The notes below the pieces were generated by a model. The model saw nothing but the letters and a program-made list of their open reading frames with translations. It did not search any database and was not told the origin of the DNA. A DNA stretch of 64,000 bases from Massilia sp. ST3 (lineage in GTDB: Bacteria > Pseudomonadota > Gammaproteobacteria > Burkholderiales > Burkholderiaceae_D). Where the stretch lies: positions 62,001 through 126,000 of the forward strand of contig NZ_JAGPWC010000001.1 of the NCBI RefSeq assembly GCF_018119405.1, read 5' to 3'. Of the stretch, positions 17,813-26,157 are shown piece after piece; within the stretch, counting starts at the first letter, position 1, and every line of letters starts with the position of its first letter. The translations under genes were made by a program, and so were the position numbers.

Positions 17813-18811
17813 ATGGCACTCCTCAAAAAACTCATCGTCGCGACCGTCGTCGTATCCATCGGCGCGGTCGGCGCTTTCTCGTGGTGGGCCAAGAACCCCT
17901 TGACCACGGCGGAGCCCGCGATCGAATTCACGGTCAATCCCGGCAGCGGCGCGGCCGCCGCCGCCCAGCAGATCGCCAGCGCGGGCGTGCCGCTCAACGG
18001 CTACCTGTTCGCGCTGCTGGCGCGGGTGACCGGCCAGGCCGCGAAGATCAAGGCCGGCAGCTATGAACTGAAACCGAACACCTCGCCGCGCCAGCTGCTG
18101 TCGCAACTGGTGCGCGGCGAATTCGCGCAGGAAGCGATCACCATCATCGAAGGCTGGACCTTCCGCCAGATGCGCCAGGCCTTGGGCGCGCACGAGCGCC
18201 TGAAGCACGACACGGTCAAGCTGTCCGACCAGGAGCTGATGGCCAAGATCTCGACCGAGTACAAGGACCCGGAGGGCCTGTTCTTCCCCGATACCTACTT
18301 GTTCGCCAAGGGCTCGTCCGAGCTGGACATCTACAAGAAGGCGCACCAGGCCATGCTGAGCCACCTGAAGACGGCCTGGGAACAGCGCGACCAGAGCCTG
18401 CCCTACAAGACCCCCTACGAGGCCTTGATCATGGCCTCGATCGTCGAGAAGGAAACCGGCCAGAAGAGCGAGCGCGGCATGATCGCCGGCGTGTTCGTCA
18501 ACCGCCTGCGCACCGGCATGCTGCTGCAGACCGACCCGACCGTCATCTACGGCATGGGCGAGCGCTTCGCCGGCCAGATCCGCAAGAAGGACCTGGAAAC
18601 CGACACGCCCTACAATACCTACACGCGCGGCGGCCTGCCGCCCACGCCGATCGCGCTGCCGGGTATCCAGTCGCTGAACGCGGCCCTGGCGCCGGAAAAG
18701 ACCCCGGCCCTGTACTTCGTCTCGCGCGGCGACGGCACCAGCCAGTTCTCGGACAACCTGCTGGACCACAACCGCGCCGTGAACCAGTACCAGCGAAAGA
18801 TCACCCGATGA
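17813..18811 (+). CDS. mltG: Endolytic transglycosylase MltG
   Basis: 332 residues from the ATG at 17813; an in-frame ATG at 17765 would add 16 basic residues. A TATAAA box ends at 17763, which makes the later start more likely. One membrane helix (about 5-25) anchors it in the inner membrane. The YceG domain includes [34 protein letters not shown] with the catalytic Glu, and [10 protein letters not shown]. MltG cleaves nascent peptidoglycan strands within the chain and limits their length. The stop overlaps the tmk start by four bases (ATGA), so the two are translationally coupled, as in many proteobacteria. Confidence 0.93.
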   Translation: MALLKKLIVATVVVSIGAVGAFSWWAKNPLTTAEPAIEFTVNPGSGAAAAAQQIASAGVPLNGYLFALLARVTGQAAKIKAGSYELKPNTSPRQLLSQLVRGEFAQEAITIIEGWTFRQMRQALGAHERLKHDTVKLSDQELMAKISTEYKDPEGLFFPDTYLFAKGSSELDIYKKAHQAMLSHLKTAWEQRDQSLPYKTPYEALIMASIVEKETGQKSERGMIAGVFVNRLRTGMLLQTDPTVIYGMGERFAGQIRKKDLETDTPYNTYTRGGLPPTPIALPGIQSLNAALAPEKTPALYFVSRGDGTSQFSDNLLDHNRAVNQYQRKITR

Positions 18812-19434
18812 CCGAAGGCGGTACCGTGCAAGGGAAATTCATCAGCTTCGAAGGCATCGACGGCGCCGGCAAATCCACCCACATCGGCTTCGTGGCCGGC
18901 TGGCTGGCCGCGCGCGGCAAGGCCGTGGTGTCCACGCGCGAGCCGGGCGGCACCCCGCTGGGCGAGAAGCTGCGCGAGCTGCTGCTGCACGAGAAGATGC
19001 ACCTGGAGACCGAGGCCCTGCTGATGTTCGCCAGCCGGCGCGAGCATATCGCCCAGGTGATCGCACCGAATCTGGCGCTCGGCAACTGGGTACTGTCGGA
19101 CCGCTTTACCGACGCCAGCTTCGCCTACCAGAGCGGCGGCCGCGGCCTGGCGCGCGACAAGATGGAAACCCTGGAACACTGGGTGCACCCGGGCCTGCAG
19201 CCCGACCTGACGCTGCTGTTCGACGTCCCCCTCGAGGTAGCGCGCGAACGCCTCGACGCCACCCGCACCCTCGACAAATTCGAGCGCGAGCAGGCGGACT
19301 TTTTCGAGAAGTGCCGCGGTGAATACCTGCGCCGGGCAGCCGAGTTCCCGCAGCGGATCGTGGTCATCGATTCGACCCGTTCGATCGAGGCGATTCAGGC
19401 GCATTTGTCTGAAGTACTGGAGAAATTGTTGTGA
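18808..19434 (+). CDS. tmk: Thymidylate kinase
   Basis: 208 residues. It phosphorylates dTMP to dTDP. The P-loop GIDGAGKST is at 16-24, the DRF/S motif lies in [13 protein letters not shown], and REPGGTP sits at the expected position after strand 2. The length is normal. It overlaps mltG by four bases upstream, and its stop codon overlaps the GTG start of holB, so mltG-tmk-holB form one coupled unit. The first eight residues before [10 protein letters not shown] are slightly long but the ATGA overlap supports this start. Confidence 0.96.
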   Translation: MTEGGTVQGKFISFEGIDGAGKSTHIGFVAGWLAARGKAVVSTREPGGTPLGEKLRELLLHEKMHLETEALLMFASRREHIAQVIAPNLALGNWVLSDRFTDASFAYQSGGRGLARDKMETLEHWVHPGLQPDLTLLFDVPLEVARERLDATRTLDKFEREQADFFEKCRGEYLRRAAEFPQRIVVIDSTRSIEAIQAHLSEVLEKLL

Positions 19435-20450
19435 CGATGTATCCGTGGCAGGAAGCCGCGTGGACGCAGCTGCAGCAGATGCGCGCGCGCATGCCGCACG
19501 CCATCCTGTTCCATGGCCCGGCGGGCACCGGCAAGGCCGATTTCCTGGAAACTTTTGCCCAGGCCCTCTTGTGTGAAAACGTGAAGCCGGACGGCCACGC
19601 ATGCGAGGCATGCGCGTCCTGCGGCTGGTTCGCCCAGCACAACCATCCGGACTACCGGCGCGTGCGTCCGGAAGCGCTGGAAGACGAGCCGTCCGAAGGC
19701 GAGGAGGGCGGCGAGGGCGAGCGCAAGGCCAAGGCCAGCAAGCCCTCCAAGGAAATCAAGATCGAGCAGATCCGTTCGCTGGCGGACTTCATGAATATCT
19801 CGACTCACCGCCAGGGCTTGCGGGTGGTGGTGCTGTACCCGGCCGAGGCGCTCAACATGCCGGCGTCGAACGCCTTGCTGAAAACCCTGGAAGAGCCGCC
19901 GCCGGGCACCGTCTTCCTGCTGGCTTCCAACAGCCTGGACCGCCTGCTGCCGACCATCCTGTCGCGCTGCCGCAAGTTCGCCCTGCCCATGCCGTCGCAC
20001 GAGGAGGCGCTGGCCTGGCTCAAGGCCCAGGGCCTGGCCGATGCCGACAGCTGGCTGCGCGAGCAGGGCGGCGCGCCGCTGGCCGCGCTGGCCGCGAGCG
20101 AAGGGGGCGGGCGCGAAGAGATGGACGCGCTGCTGCACTTCCTGGCTCAGCCTTCGAAGGACGGCGCCCTGCGCACCGCCGAGCGCCTGGCCAAGGGCGA
20201 GTTGCCGGCCCTGGTGGCGTGGCTGCAGCGCTGGCTGTACGATGTGTTTTCGTACAAGATGTCCGGCAAGGTCCGCTACTATCCGCGCTACGGACGCGAA
20301 CTTGCCGCGCTGGCGGGCAAGGTGCACACTGCAAGCCTGATGCGGGCCATCAAGGCCACCAACGAGCGCCGCGCCGTGGCCGAGCACCCGCTGTCGGCAA
20401 AATTGTTTGTCGAAGACATGTTGCTTGAGTACACTTCGTGCTGCACCTGA
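19431..20450 (+). CDS. holB: DNA polymerase III subunit delta prime
   Basis: 339 residues, part of the clamp-loader complex of the replicative polymerase. The degenerate P-loop is [10 protein letters not shown] (29-38). A zinc-binding set is seen in [17 protein letters not shown] in [11 protein letters not shown] is the sensor-like motif. An acidic/Lys-rich insertion (about 85-110) lies between the zinc module and the following helix. The GTG at 19431 is preferred because GGAGA is 7 bases away; an ATG at 19437 is the alternative. Continues the mltG-tmk-holB-pilZ-tatD order. Confidence 0.94.
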   Translation: MTMYPWQEAAWTQLQQMRARMPHAILFHGPAGTGKADFLETFAQALLCENVKPDGHACEACASCGWFAQHNHPDYRRVRPEALEDEPSEGEEGGEGERKAKASKPSKEIKIEQIRSLADFMNISTHRQGLRVVVLYPAEALNMPASNALLKTLEEPPPGTVFLLASNSLDRLLPTILSRCRKFALPMPSHEEALAWLKAQGLADADSWLREQGGAPLAALAASEGGGREEMDALLHFLAQPSKDGALRTAERLAKGELPALVAWLQRWLYDVFSYKMSGKVRYYPRYGRELAALAGKVHTASLMRAIKATNERRAVAEHPLSAKLFVEDMLLEYTSCCT

Positions 20451-20472
20451 AGAGGTTGATGAAAGGACACCG

Positions 20473-20850
20473 ATGAGCGCCACCCCGACTGACCCGAACG
20501 TACCGCAAGCACCGCGGCCGTCCGTGCTGTCGCTGGCCATCAAGGAAAAGGCGGCGCTATACGCCGCCTACATGCCTTTCCTCAAGAATGGCGGCATGTT
20601 CGTGCCGACCAACAAGCCCTACAAGATCGGCGACGAGATCTACCTGATCCTGTCGCTGATGGACGACCCGAACAAGTACCCGATCGCCGGCAAGGTGGCC
20701 TGGATCACCCCGGCGGGCGCGAACAACAACAAGGCGCAGGGCATCGGCGTGCATTTCCCGGCCGACGAAGCCGGGCAGCGCGCCAAGCTGCGCATCGAGG
20801 AAATCCTCGGGGCGGCGCTGCGCTCCTCGCGCGCCACCCATACCCTGTAA
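20473..20850 (+). CDS. pilZ: PilZ domain protein
   Basis: 125 residues. The PilZ domain covers about 20-118: LSLAIKEKAALYAAYMPFLK, then GGMFVPTNKPYKIGDEIYLIL and GKVAWITPAGANNNKAQGIG. It lacks the RxxxR and (D/N)xSxxG pair needed to bind c-di-GMP well, which fits the PilZ group that works in type IV pilus assembly with PilB/FimX-like partners. Placement between holB and tatD is the usual one for the true pilZ gene. The start at 20473 follows GAAAGGACA. No other pilus genes are in the window. Confidence 0.9.
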   Translation: MSATPTDPNVPQAPRPSVLSLAIKEKAALYAAYMPFLKNGGMFVPTNKPYKIGDEIYLILSLMDDPNKYPIAGKVAWITPAGANNNKAQGIGVHFPADEAGQRAKLRIEEILGAALRSSRATHTL

Positions 20851-20884
20851 TTCCCTGACCTTTCCAATAAAGCACTTACGCCGT

Positions 20885-21403
20885 ATGCCGTCCTACGTCC
20901 ACCGCCTGGCTACCCGCGACGACCTGCCCGCCATCGTCGAGATTTATAACTCCACCATCGCCTCGCGCGAAGTCACCGCCGATACCGAGCCGATCACCGT
21001 GCAATCGCGCGAGCAATGGTTCGCCGACCATACGCCGGACCGCCGGCCGCTGTGGGTGATCCACGCCGCCGACGACACGCGCGCGCAACCGGAAGTGCTG
21101 GGCTGGCTCTCCTATTCGAATTTCTATGGCCGCCCGGCCTATTCGGGCACGGCCGAGGTGTCGATCTATATCGCCGAGCAGGCCCGCGGCAAGGGCATCG
21201 GCAAATACTGCCTGGAGCTGGCGATGGCCTTCGCGCCCGAGGTCAAGGTGCATACCTTGCTCGGCTTTATCTTCGGCCACAATGCGCCCAGCCTGGCACT
21301 GTTCCGCAAGTACGGCTTCGATACCTGGGCAAATTTCCCGCGCGTGGCGAACCTGGACGGGATCGAGCGCGACCTGATCATCCTGGGCAAGCGGGTCGCC
21401 TGA
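20885..21403 (+). CDS. GNAT N-acetyltransferase, phosphinothricin-acetyltransferase-like
   Basis: 172 residues of the GNAT fold. The acetyl-CoA-binding segment is VSIYIAEQARGKGIGKYCL (QxxGxG/A type), followed by the helix of HTLLGFIFGHNAPSLALFRKYGF, which is typical of the Pat/MnaT/YncA subgroup that acetylates the amino group of small amino-acid-like compounds such as methionine sulfone. The actual substrate is unknown. It sits between pilZ and tatD, where many relatives have tatD directly after pilZ. No strong ribosome site is evident before the ATG at 20885. Confidence 0.87.
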   Translation: MPSYVHRLATRDDLPAIVEIYNSTIASREVTADTEPITVQSREQWFADHTPDRRPLWVIHAADDTRAQPEVLGWLSYSNFYGRPAYSGTAEVSIYIAEQARGKGIGKYCLELAMAFAPEVKVHTLLGFIFGHNAPSLALFRKYGFDTWANFPRVANLDGIERDLIILGKRVA

Positions 21404-21464
21404 TCCGGAGGCGCGAGCCGGGCGCGGGATGAGCTTCCCGCCGCATCTCGATTAAAATGGCGGG

Positions 21465-22247
21465 ATGTTTATCGATTCCCACTGCCACATCAATTTCCCG
21501 GAGCTGGCTGCCCGGATGCCGGAGATCCTGGCCAAGATGGCCGAGAACAAGGTCACGCACGCCCTGTGCGTCTCGGTCGACCTGCCGGATTTCCCCCAGG
21601 TGCTCGCCCTGGCCGAGCAATATCCGCATATCTATGCCTCGGTCGGCGTCCATCCCGACTACGAGGACACGCCCGAACCCAGCGTTCAGCAGCTGGTCGA
21701 GCTCGCCAATCACCCGAAGATCGTCGCCATCGGCGAAACCGGCCTCGACTACTATCGCCTGGAAGGCGACCTGGAGTGGCAGCGCGAGCGCTTCCGCACC
21801 CACATCCGGGCTTCGCGCGAGACCCGCAAGCCGCTGATCATCCACACCCGCGCCGCCAGCGCCGACACCATCCGCATCATGCAGGAAGAGGGCGCCGGCA
21901 CCGACCAGGGCGGCGTAGCCGGCGTGATGCACTGCTTTACGGAGTCGCTGGAAGTCGCCCAGGCCGCCATGGCCCAGGGCTTCTATATTTCGTTCTCGGG
22001 CATCGTCACCTTCAAGAGCGCCAAGGAGCTGCAGGAAGTGGCGCGCGCCGTGCCGCTCGAACGCATGCTGATCGAGACCGATTCGCCTTACCTGGCCCCG
22101 GTGCCTTACCGCGGCAAGATGAACGAGCCGGGCTATGTCGCCCACGTGGCCGAGTTCATCGCCACCCTCAAGGGCGTCTCGCTGCGCGACGTGGCCGGGC
22201 AGACCACCGAAAACTTCTTTAACCTGTTCCAGACCGCGAAGGCCTGA
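21465..22247 (+). CDS. TatD family metal-dependent hydrolase
   Basis: 260 residues. Metal ligands expected for TatD nucleases are present: His6 and His8 in DSHCHINF, Glu in IGETGLDYY, His in IIHTRAA, His in VMHCFTE and Asp in ETDSPYLAP. TatD-type enzymes are cytosolic TIM-barrel DNases/phosphoesterases. The place after holB-pilZ matches the ycfH/tatD-type gene of the E. coli holB region. No signal peptide. It is followed 3 bases later by an ankyrin-repeat gene with its own export signal. Confidence 0.92.
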   Translation: MFIDSHCHINFPELAARMPEILAKMAENKVTHALCVSVDLPDFPQVLALAEQYPHIYASVGVHPDYEDTPEPSVQQLVELANHPKIVAIGETGLDYYRLEGDLEWQRERFRTHIRASRETRKPLIIHTRAASADTIRIMQEEGAGTDQGGVAGVMHCFTESLEVAQAAMAQGFYISFSGIVTFKSAKELQEVARAVPLERMLIETDSPYLAPVPYRGKMNEPGYVAHVAEFIATLKGVSLRDVAGQTTENFFNLFQTAKA

Positions 22248-22250
22248 GCC

Positions 22251-22919
22251 ATGCCATTCTCCCGCCGCGCCTTCGTCCTTGCCGGCCTGCTCGCAGGTGT
22301 CGTGTCCAGCGCGCAGGCGGTGCGGCCGCCGACGCCGGAGGAAGTGGCGGCCTTCTTCCGCGCGGTCCAGCTTGACGACCTGAAGACGGTGGAGCGCATG
22401 GTGGGCGCCGTGGTCAATGCCAACGAGCGCAATCCTGTCGGCGGCGATACGGCGCTGGTGCTGGCGCTGCGCGAAGACGCGCCCAGGGTGTTCAGTGCGC
22501 TGCTGGCGCATCCGGGCACCGACCTCGAGGCCACGGCGGCCAACGGCAACACGGCCCTGATGATGGCCGCCTTCAAGCGCAACAAGAACGCGGTCGAGGC
22601 GCTGCTGGACAAGGGCGCCAAGCTGAACCGGCCGGGCTGGACGGCGCTGCACTATGCCGCGGCGGCCGGTGACGACGATATCGCGGAGCTGCTGATCGGG
22701 CGCGGGGCCAGGGTCGACGCCGTGTCGCCGCGCCAGAGCGGGGGCTACACACCGCTGATGATGGCCGCGCGTGAAGGGCATGCCTCGACCGCCATGCTGC
22801 TGCTCAAGCGTGGCGCCAAGGCAAAACTGAAGAATAACGAGGGCTTGACCGCCGCCCAGATCGCCGAACGGGCAGGCCGAACCGACGTGGTACGGGCGCT
22901 CTCGGGCGCCACATCCTGA
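22251..22919 (+). CDS. Exported ankyrin-repeat protein
   Basis: 222 residues. A signal peptide (about 1-23, ending VSSAQA) leads to four or five ankyrin repeats: GDTALVLALREDAPRVFSAL, NGNTALMMAAFKRNKNAVEA, GWTALHYAAAAGDDDIAELL, GYTPLMMAAREGHASTAMLL and a final NEGLTAAQIAERAGR. Ankyrin repeats bind other proteins; periplasmic ankyrin proteins in proteobacteria have been tied to catalase support and oxidative stress (AnkB), but no such partner is nearby. The ATG is 3 bases after the tatD stop, so it is probably translated from the same message. Confidence 0.87.
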   Translation: MPFSRRAFVLAGLLAGVVSSAQAVRPPTPEEVAAFFRAVQLDDLKTVERMVGAVVNANERNPVGGDTALVLALREDAPRVFSALLAHPGTDLEATAANGNTALMMAAFKRNKNAVEALLDKGAKLNRPGWTALHYAAAAGDDDIAELLIGRGARVDAVSPRQSGGYTPLMMAAREGHASTAMLLLKRGAKAKLKNNEGLTAAQIAERAGRTDVVRALSGATS

Positions 22920-23048
22920 GCAGCGTCCAGGCGCCGCTGCCGTTTCCGCCGGGAACTAGACGGTAAACACCCCGCAGCTCGGCCCTTCGGCCGCATGCAT
23001 CCTTATCCATAATGTGCTCACGGTCCACCTCCGTACCAAAGGATAATT

Positions 23049-23963
23049 ATGCTGAACGAACGCGAAATCGAGAGCTGCTACCTGGGGCAGTTCATTCCCG
23101 TGCACTACCATCACAACATGCTGATGGACCAGAACCGCATGCACAGCTTCAAGTCCGCCATCCACTACGCGGTCTTCCCCGGCGCCCGCGTGCTGGAACT
23201 GGGCGGCGGCACCGGCGTGCTCTCCTTCTTCGCGGCCCAGCAGGCGAGCAAGGTTTATTGCGTCGAATACAATCCGGACATGGTGCGCGAAGCGCGCAAA
23301 TTCCTGGCGATCAACCCGAACGGCCACAAGGTCGAGGTGGTCCACGCCGACGCCTTCGACTACCTGCCGCCCGAGCCCGTCGACGTCGTGATCTGCGAGA
23401 TGATCCACGTGGGCATGCTGCGCGAGAAGCAGGTCGAGGTGATCGAATCCTTCAAGCGCCGCTACCTGGCGCGCTTCGGCGGCCCGCTGCCGGTCTTCCT
23501 GCCCGAGGCCGTGATCATGGCGGCCCAGCCGGTCCAGCAGGAATACGATTTCGAAGGCTTCCACGCGCCCATCGTACAGTTCCAGGAAACCAACGTGGTC
23601 TATCCGGGCACCGTCGAGCTGGCCCAGCCGGCCGTGTACAGCATCATCGACTTCCAGACCCCGGTCGACACCCACATCGGCTTCGAGGGTTCGATGCTGG
23701 TCGAGAAGAGCGGCACCCTGAACGCGATGCGCTTCATCACCAAGAACGTGCTGGCGGTGGTGCAGGAGCAGTCGACCACGATCGACTGGCTGAACCACTA
23801 CATGACCCTGCCGCTGGCCAAGCCGATGCAGGTGCAGGCGGGCGACTTGCTCCGGGTGTCCTTCCATTACCGTGCGGGCGGGTCGATTCCCTCGCTGCAG
23901 GCGTCGATCGAGACGCAGGTGGTGAACAGCGAGGCGACGGAGCGGGTGGCGGCGTTTGCCTGA
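23049..23963 (+). CDS. PRMT-like class I methyltransferase
   Basis: 304 residues. The SAM-binding motif I is VLELGGGTGVLSFFAAQQ at about 55, with the acidic end of strand 2 in YCVEYNPDM. The segment VDVVICEMIHVGMLREKQ resembles the double-Glu loop of protein arginine methyltransferases (two Glu residues about ten apart that hold the guanidinium). The C-terminal half is beta-rich, as in PRMT barrels. A protein or small guanidino substrate is possible. Bacterial PRMT-like enzymes are rarely characterised. AAAGGATAAT precedes the ATG. It is not obviously in an operon. Confidence 0.72.
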   Translation: MLNEREIESCYLGQFIPVHYHHNMLMDQNRMHSFKSAIHYAVFPGARVLELGGGTGVLSFFAAQQASKVYCVEYNPDMVREARKFLAINPNGHKVEVVHADAFDYLPPEPVDVVICEMIHVGMLREKQVEVIESFKRRYLARFGGPLPVFLPEAVIMAAQPVQQEYDFEGFHAPIVQFQETNVVYPGTVELAQPAVYSIIDFQTPVDTHIGFEGSMLVEKSGTLNAMRFITKNVLAVVQEQSTTIDWLNHYMTLPLAKPMQVQAGDLLRVSFHYRAGGSIPSLQASIETQVVNSEATERVAAFA

Positions 23964-24011
23964 TCACTCCTTGCACGCCGCGTAGCTGAAGCCAGCTGTC
24001 TGGTGTGCGGC

Positions 24012-24120
24012 GGACTTGGGTCCCGGCCTGCGCCGGGCCGACGTTCGAGAGTCAACGCTTAGTATTACTCTGCGTGAGCTCCAGCACGCCGTCCCGGCGA
24101 AGGCCGGGACCCAAGTTTTT
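24012..24120. repeat. Dispersed intergenic repeat, family A, inverted pair
   Basis: Left unit GACTTGGGTCCCGGCC with a GC hairpin and CCGACGTTCGAGAG; right unit GTCCCGGCGAAGGCCGGGAC followed by CCAAGTTTTT, in opposite orientation. Same layout as 4309-4445 with CCGG replacing CCCG in the stems, a compensated change that keeps base pairing. The gene-free stretch 23964-24268 holds little else beyond a possible promoter near its right end. Confidence 0.7.
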
Positions 24121-24268
24121 GGCAAACCGCCAACTCCCCGTCATACCGATTACCCTTGCAATTCCACCACTCACCCCGCCTTTTCGACCCCTTATCGCAA
24201 GCACGTTGAGCTGCGCACCCTCAGTACATACTCTATCCATGCCGTCTTCTTTCGACATGGAGCGTACA

Positions 24269-24469
24269 ATGCTGAGTTTCCTGGTGTGGCTGATGCTGCT
24301 GTTCCTGTGCTGGCCGATCGCGCTGCTGGCCCTGGTGATGTATCCGCTGGTGTGGCTCGTGCTGCTGCCTTTCCGCCTGCTCGGCGTCGGCGTGGAAGCC
24401 GTGTTCGAACTGCTGCGCGCCATCGTGCTGCTGCCCGCCAGGGTGCTCGGCTATTCGCCGGGCCGCTGA
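24269..24469 (+). CDS. Small hydrophobic membrane protein
   Basis: 66 residues, almost all hydrophobic: two long membrane segments (MLSFLVWLMLLFLCWPIALL and LVMYPLVWLVLLPFRLLGVG) and an amphipathic tail ending in LGYSPGR. The ATG at 24269 has GGAG 6 bases upstream. Reading frames starting further upstream pass through a palindromic repeat and are not credible. No family is recognised and neighbours give no hint. Confidence 0.6.
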   Translation: MLSFLVWLMLLFLCWPIALLALVMYPLVWLVLLPFRLLGVGVEAVFELLRAIVLLPARVLGYSPGR

Positions 24470-24579
24470 GCGGCACCCTGTTGAGTGTGGGCCAATTAAC
24501 AGACGGCCCGGCTTCGATCTTCTACTGTGGAACCGCCCGCTTTCATCCGGAAAGCGGGTTTTGACAAGAGGACAAGACT

Positions 24580-24807
24580 ATGCGCCTGGATATTTACCGC
24601 AGAGCAGAACGAGACGGCAAGTACTCGTACCTGGCAGTACCCGAAGCCAAGAATATTCCTGAAGAAGCCACCAACACCGACTGGGAGATCGAAACCCGCG
24701 CGTTCGAAGTCGATGATGGCGCCAGCCAGTTGCCGGACTTCGACATCGACAACCTGAGCGGCCAGATCGCCGAAAAAGGTTATGCGATGACGTCGGTGCT
24801 GCACTAA
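24580..24807 (+). CDS. DUF6139 family protein
   Basis: 75 residues beginning MRLDIYRRAERDGKYSYLAV, with PEEATNTDWEIE in the middle and QIAEKGYAMTSV at the end. This matches what I recall of DUF6139, a small acidic betaproteobacterial protein of unknown function. No cysteine or obvious active site; no signal peptide. AAGAGGACAAG provides a ribosome site. It stands alone between a membrane peptide and lpxO. Confidence 0.8.
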   Translation: MRLDIYRRAERDGKYSYLAVPEAKNIPEEATNTDWEIETRAFEVDDGASQLPDFDIDNLSGQIAEKGYAMTSVLH

Positions 24808-24994
24808 ACCTAGCGCACTCCGCGCCCGGCCCGCCGGGCCAAGACAGCACGCCGGAGCCCGCGAATTGTCCGGATTCCGGCGTGGTATGTTGCCCCAGAG
24901 ACACGGCCTGGCCCTCACGGTCAGTGGGCCGTTATGGTATCCTGCGTCCTTGATCAAGCAAGCCAGCCGCAATCCGGCTGAGATGGAGGACGTG

Positions 24995-25894
24995 ATGAAG
25001 TGGGCAGTGGTGGGTTTTTATTTCCTCTCGATCCTGCACATCCATTTCCGTGGACGGGTTCGTCTGCCGTTCCGCCGCCAGATCTTCGACCACTCGTCGT
25101 TCATGGCGCCCATCAATATCTTCATGCATAAATTCTCGCGGGTACCGGCCACGCCCTATATCCCCGTGAGCGAGTTCCCCGAGCTGCAAAAGCTGCAGGA
25201 TAACTGGCAGGTGATCCGCGCCGAGGCCGAGAACCTGCTCGCCCTCAAGAAGATCAAGGCGGCCGAGCAGAACGACGACGCCGGCTTCAATTCCTTCTTC
25301 AAGAACGGCTGGAAGCGCTTCTACCTGAAATGGTACGACGCCAGCCACCCGTCGGCCGAACGCCTGTGCCCGCAGACCTATGCCCTGCTGCAGTCGATTC
25401 CCTCGGTGAAGGCGGCGATGTTCGCCGAACTGCCGCCGGGCGGCAAGCTGAATCCCCACCGCGACCCCTTCGCCGGGTCGATGCGCTATCACCTGGGCTT
25501 GGCGACGCCGAACGACGACCGCTGCTTTATCGAGGTCGACGGCGAGCGTCACAGCTGGCGCGACGGCCAGGGCGTCGTCTTCGACGAAACCTATATCCAC
25601 TGGGCGATCAACGGCAGCGAGAGCGACCGCGTGATCCTGTTCTGCGACGTCGAGCGCCCGATGCGCTTCCGCTGGATGGGCGCCGTCAACCGCTGGCTCG
25701 GCCGCACCCTGATGACTGCCGCCGCCTCGCCCAATGAGACAGGCGACCAGGTCGGCCTGGTCAGCAAGCTGTTCCGCATTTCCTTCTACGCCGGCCAGTA
25801 CCGCCGCCGCTACAAGGCATGGAACAAGACCGCATACAACCTGACCCGTATCGCCCTCGTCGTCGCCCTGGCCGCATTCATCTACTGGATCTGA
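24995..25894 (+). CDS. lpxO: Lipid A 2-hydroxylase LpxO (Fe(II)/2-oxoglutarate-dependent)
   Basis: 299 residues, close to the length of Salmonella LpxO. It opens MKWAVVGFYFLSILHIHFRG, a membrane helix followed by the conserved HFRG, and ends with a second helix (LTRIALVVALAAFIYWI). The aspartyl/asparaginyl beta-hydroxylase-type core holds the iron ligands His155 and Asp157 in NPHRDPF and His202 in YIHWAING; RVILFCDVERP supplies the 2-oxoglutarate Arg. LpxO adds a 2-hydroxyl to a lipid A secondary acyl chain at the inner membrane. The start at 24995 has GGAGG 5 bases upstream; an ATG four codons earlier is part of that ribosome site. A strong terminator follows. Confidence 0.9.
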   Translation: MKWAVVGFYFLSILHIHFRGRVRLPFRRQIFDHSSFMAPINIFMHKFSRVPATPYIPVSEFPELQKLQDNWQVIRAEAENLLALKKIKAAEQNDDAGFNSFFKNGWKRFYLKWYDASHPSAERLCPQTYALLQSIPSVKAAMFAELPPGGKLNPHRDPFAGSMRYHLGLATPNDDRCFIEVDGERHSWRDGQGVVFDETYIHWAINGSESDRVILFCDVERPMRFRWMGAVNRWLGRTLMTAAASPNETGDQVGLVSKLFRISFYAGQYRRRYKAWNKTAYNLTRIALVVALAAFIYWI

Positions 25895-25910
25895 GCCTTT
25901 CAGCGCTTGA

Positions 25911-25947
25911 AAGCGGGCCGCGGCGACATGACCGCGGCCCGCTTTTT
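25911..25947 (+). terminator. Rho-independent terminator after lpxO
   Basis: A 13-base perfect stem (AAGCGGGCCGCGG with its complement), an 8-base loop and five T residues, starting 17 bases after the lpxO stop. Confidence 0.85.
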
Positions 25948-25974
25948 CGTGTCCTGTGCAGTCCTTCATACGGT

Positions 25975-25992
25975 GAATAGCTGAAGCTATTC
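25975..25992. repeat. Short inverted repeat upstream of the RTX gene
   Basis: GAATAGCT-GA-AGCTATTC is a perfect 8-2-8 palindrome in the 263-base gap between lpxO and the RTX gene. It could be an operator or a REP-like remnant. Nothing else regular was seen in the gap, and no good ribosome site precedes the RTX start. Confidence 0.4.
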
Positions 25993-26157
25993 GCGCTACA
26001 TCTCTGTTGTCGTTTCGGCACAGGTCCTTGCTGCCTTCCTCATGTCAGTGTTACCATCCGGAAGCAGAGTTAGCATTAATGCAATATGGGTGGCCGAGCT
26101 CCTATTGCGTGCCGGTCCGCCACACCATCCCCTTTACCGTCTCACCACAATCTTCCC

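Noticed and set aside
24005-24268. Upstream extension of the small membrane protein
   Set aside because: These codons run through a family A palindromic repeat; the ATG at 24269 has its own ribosome site.
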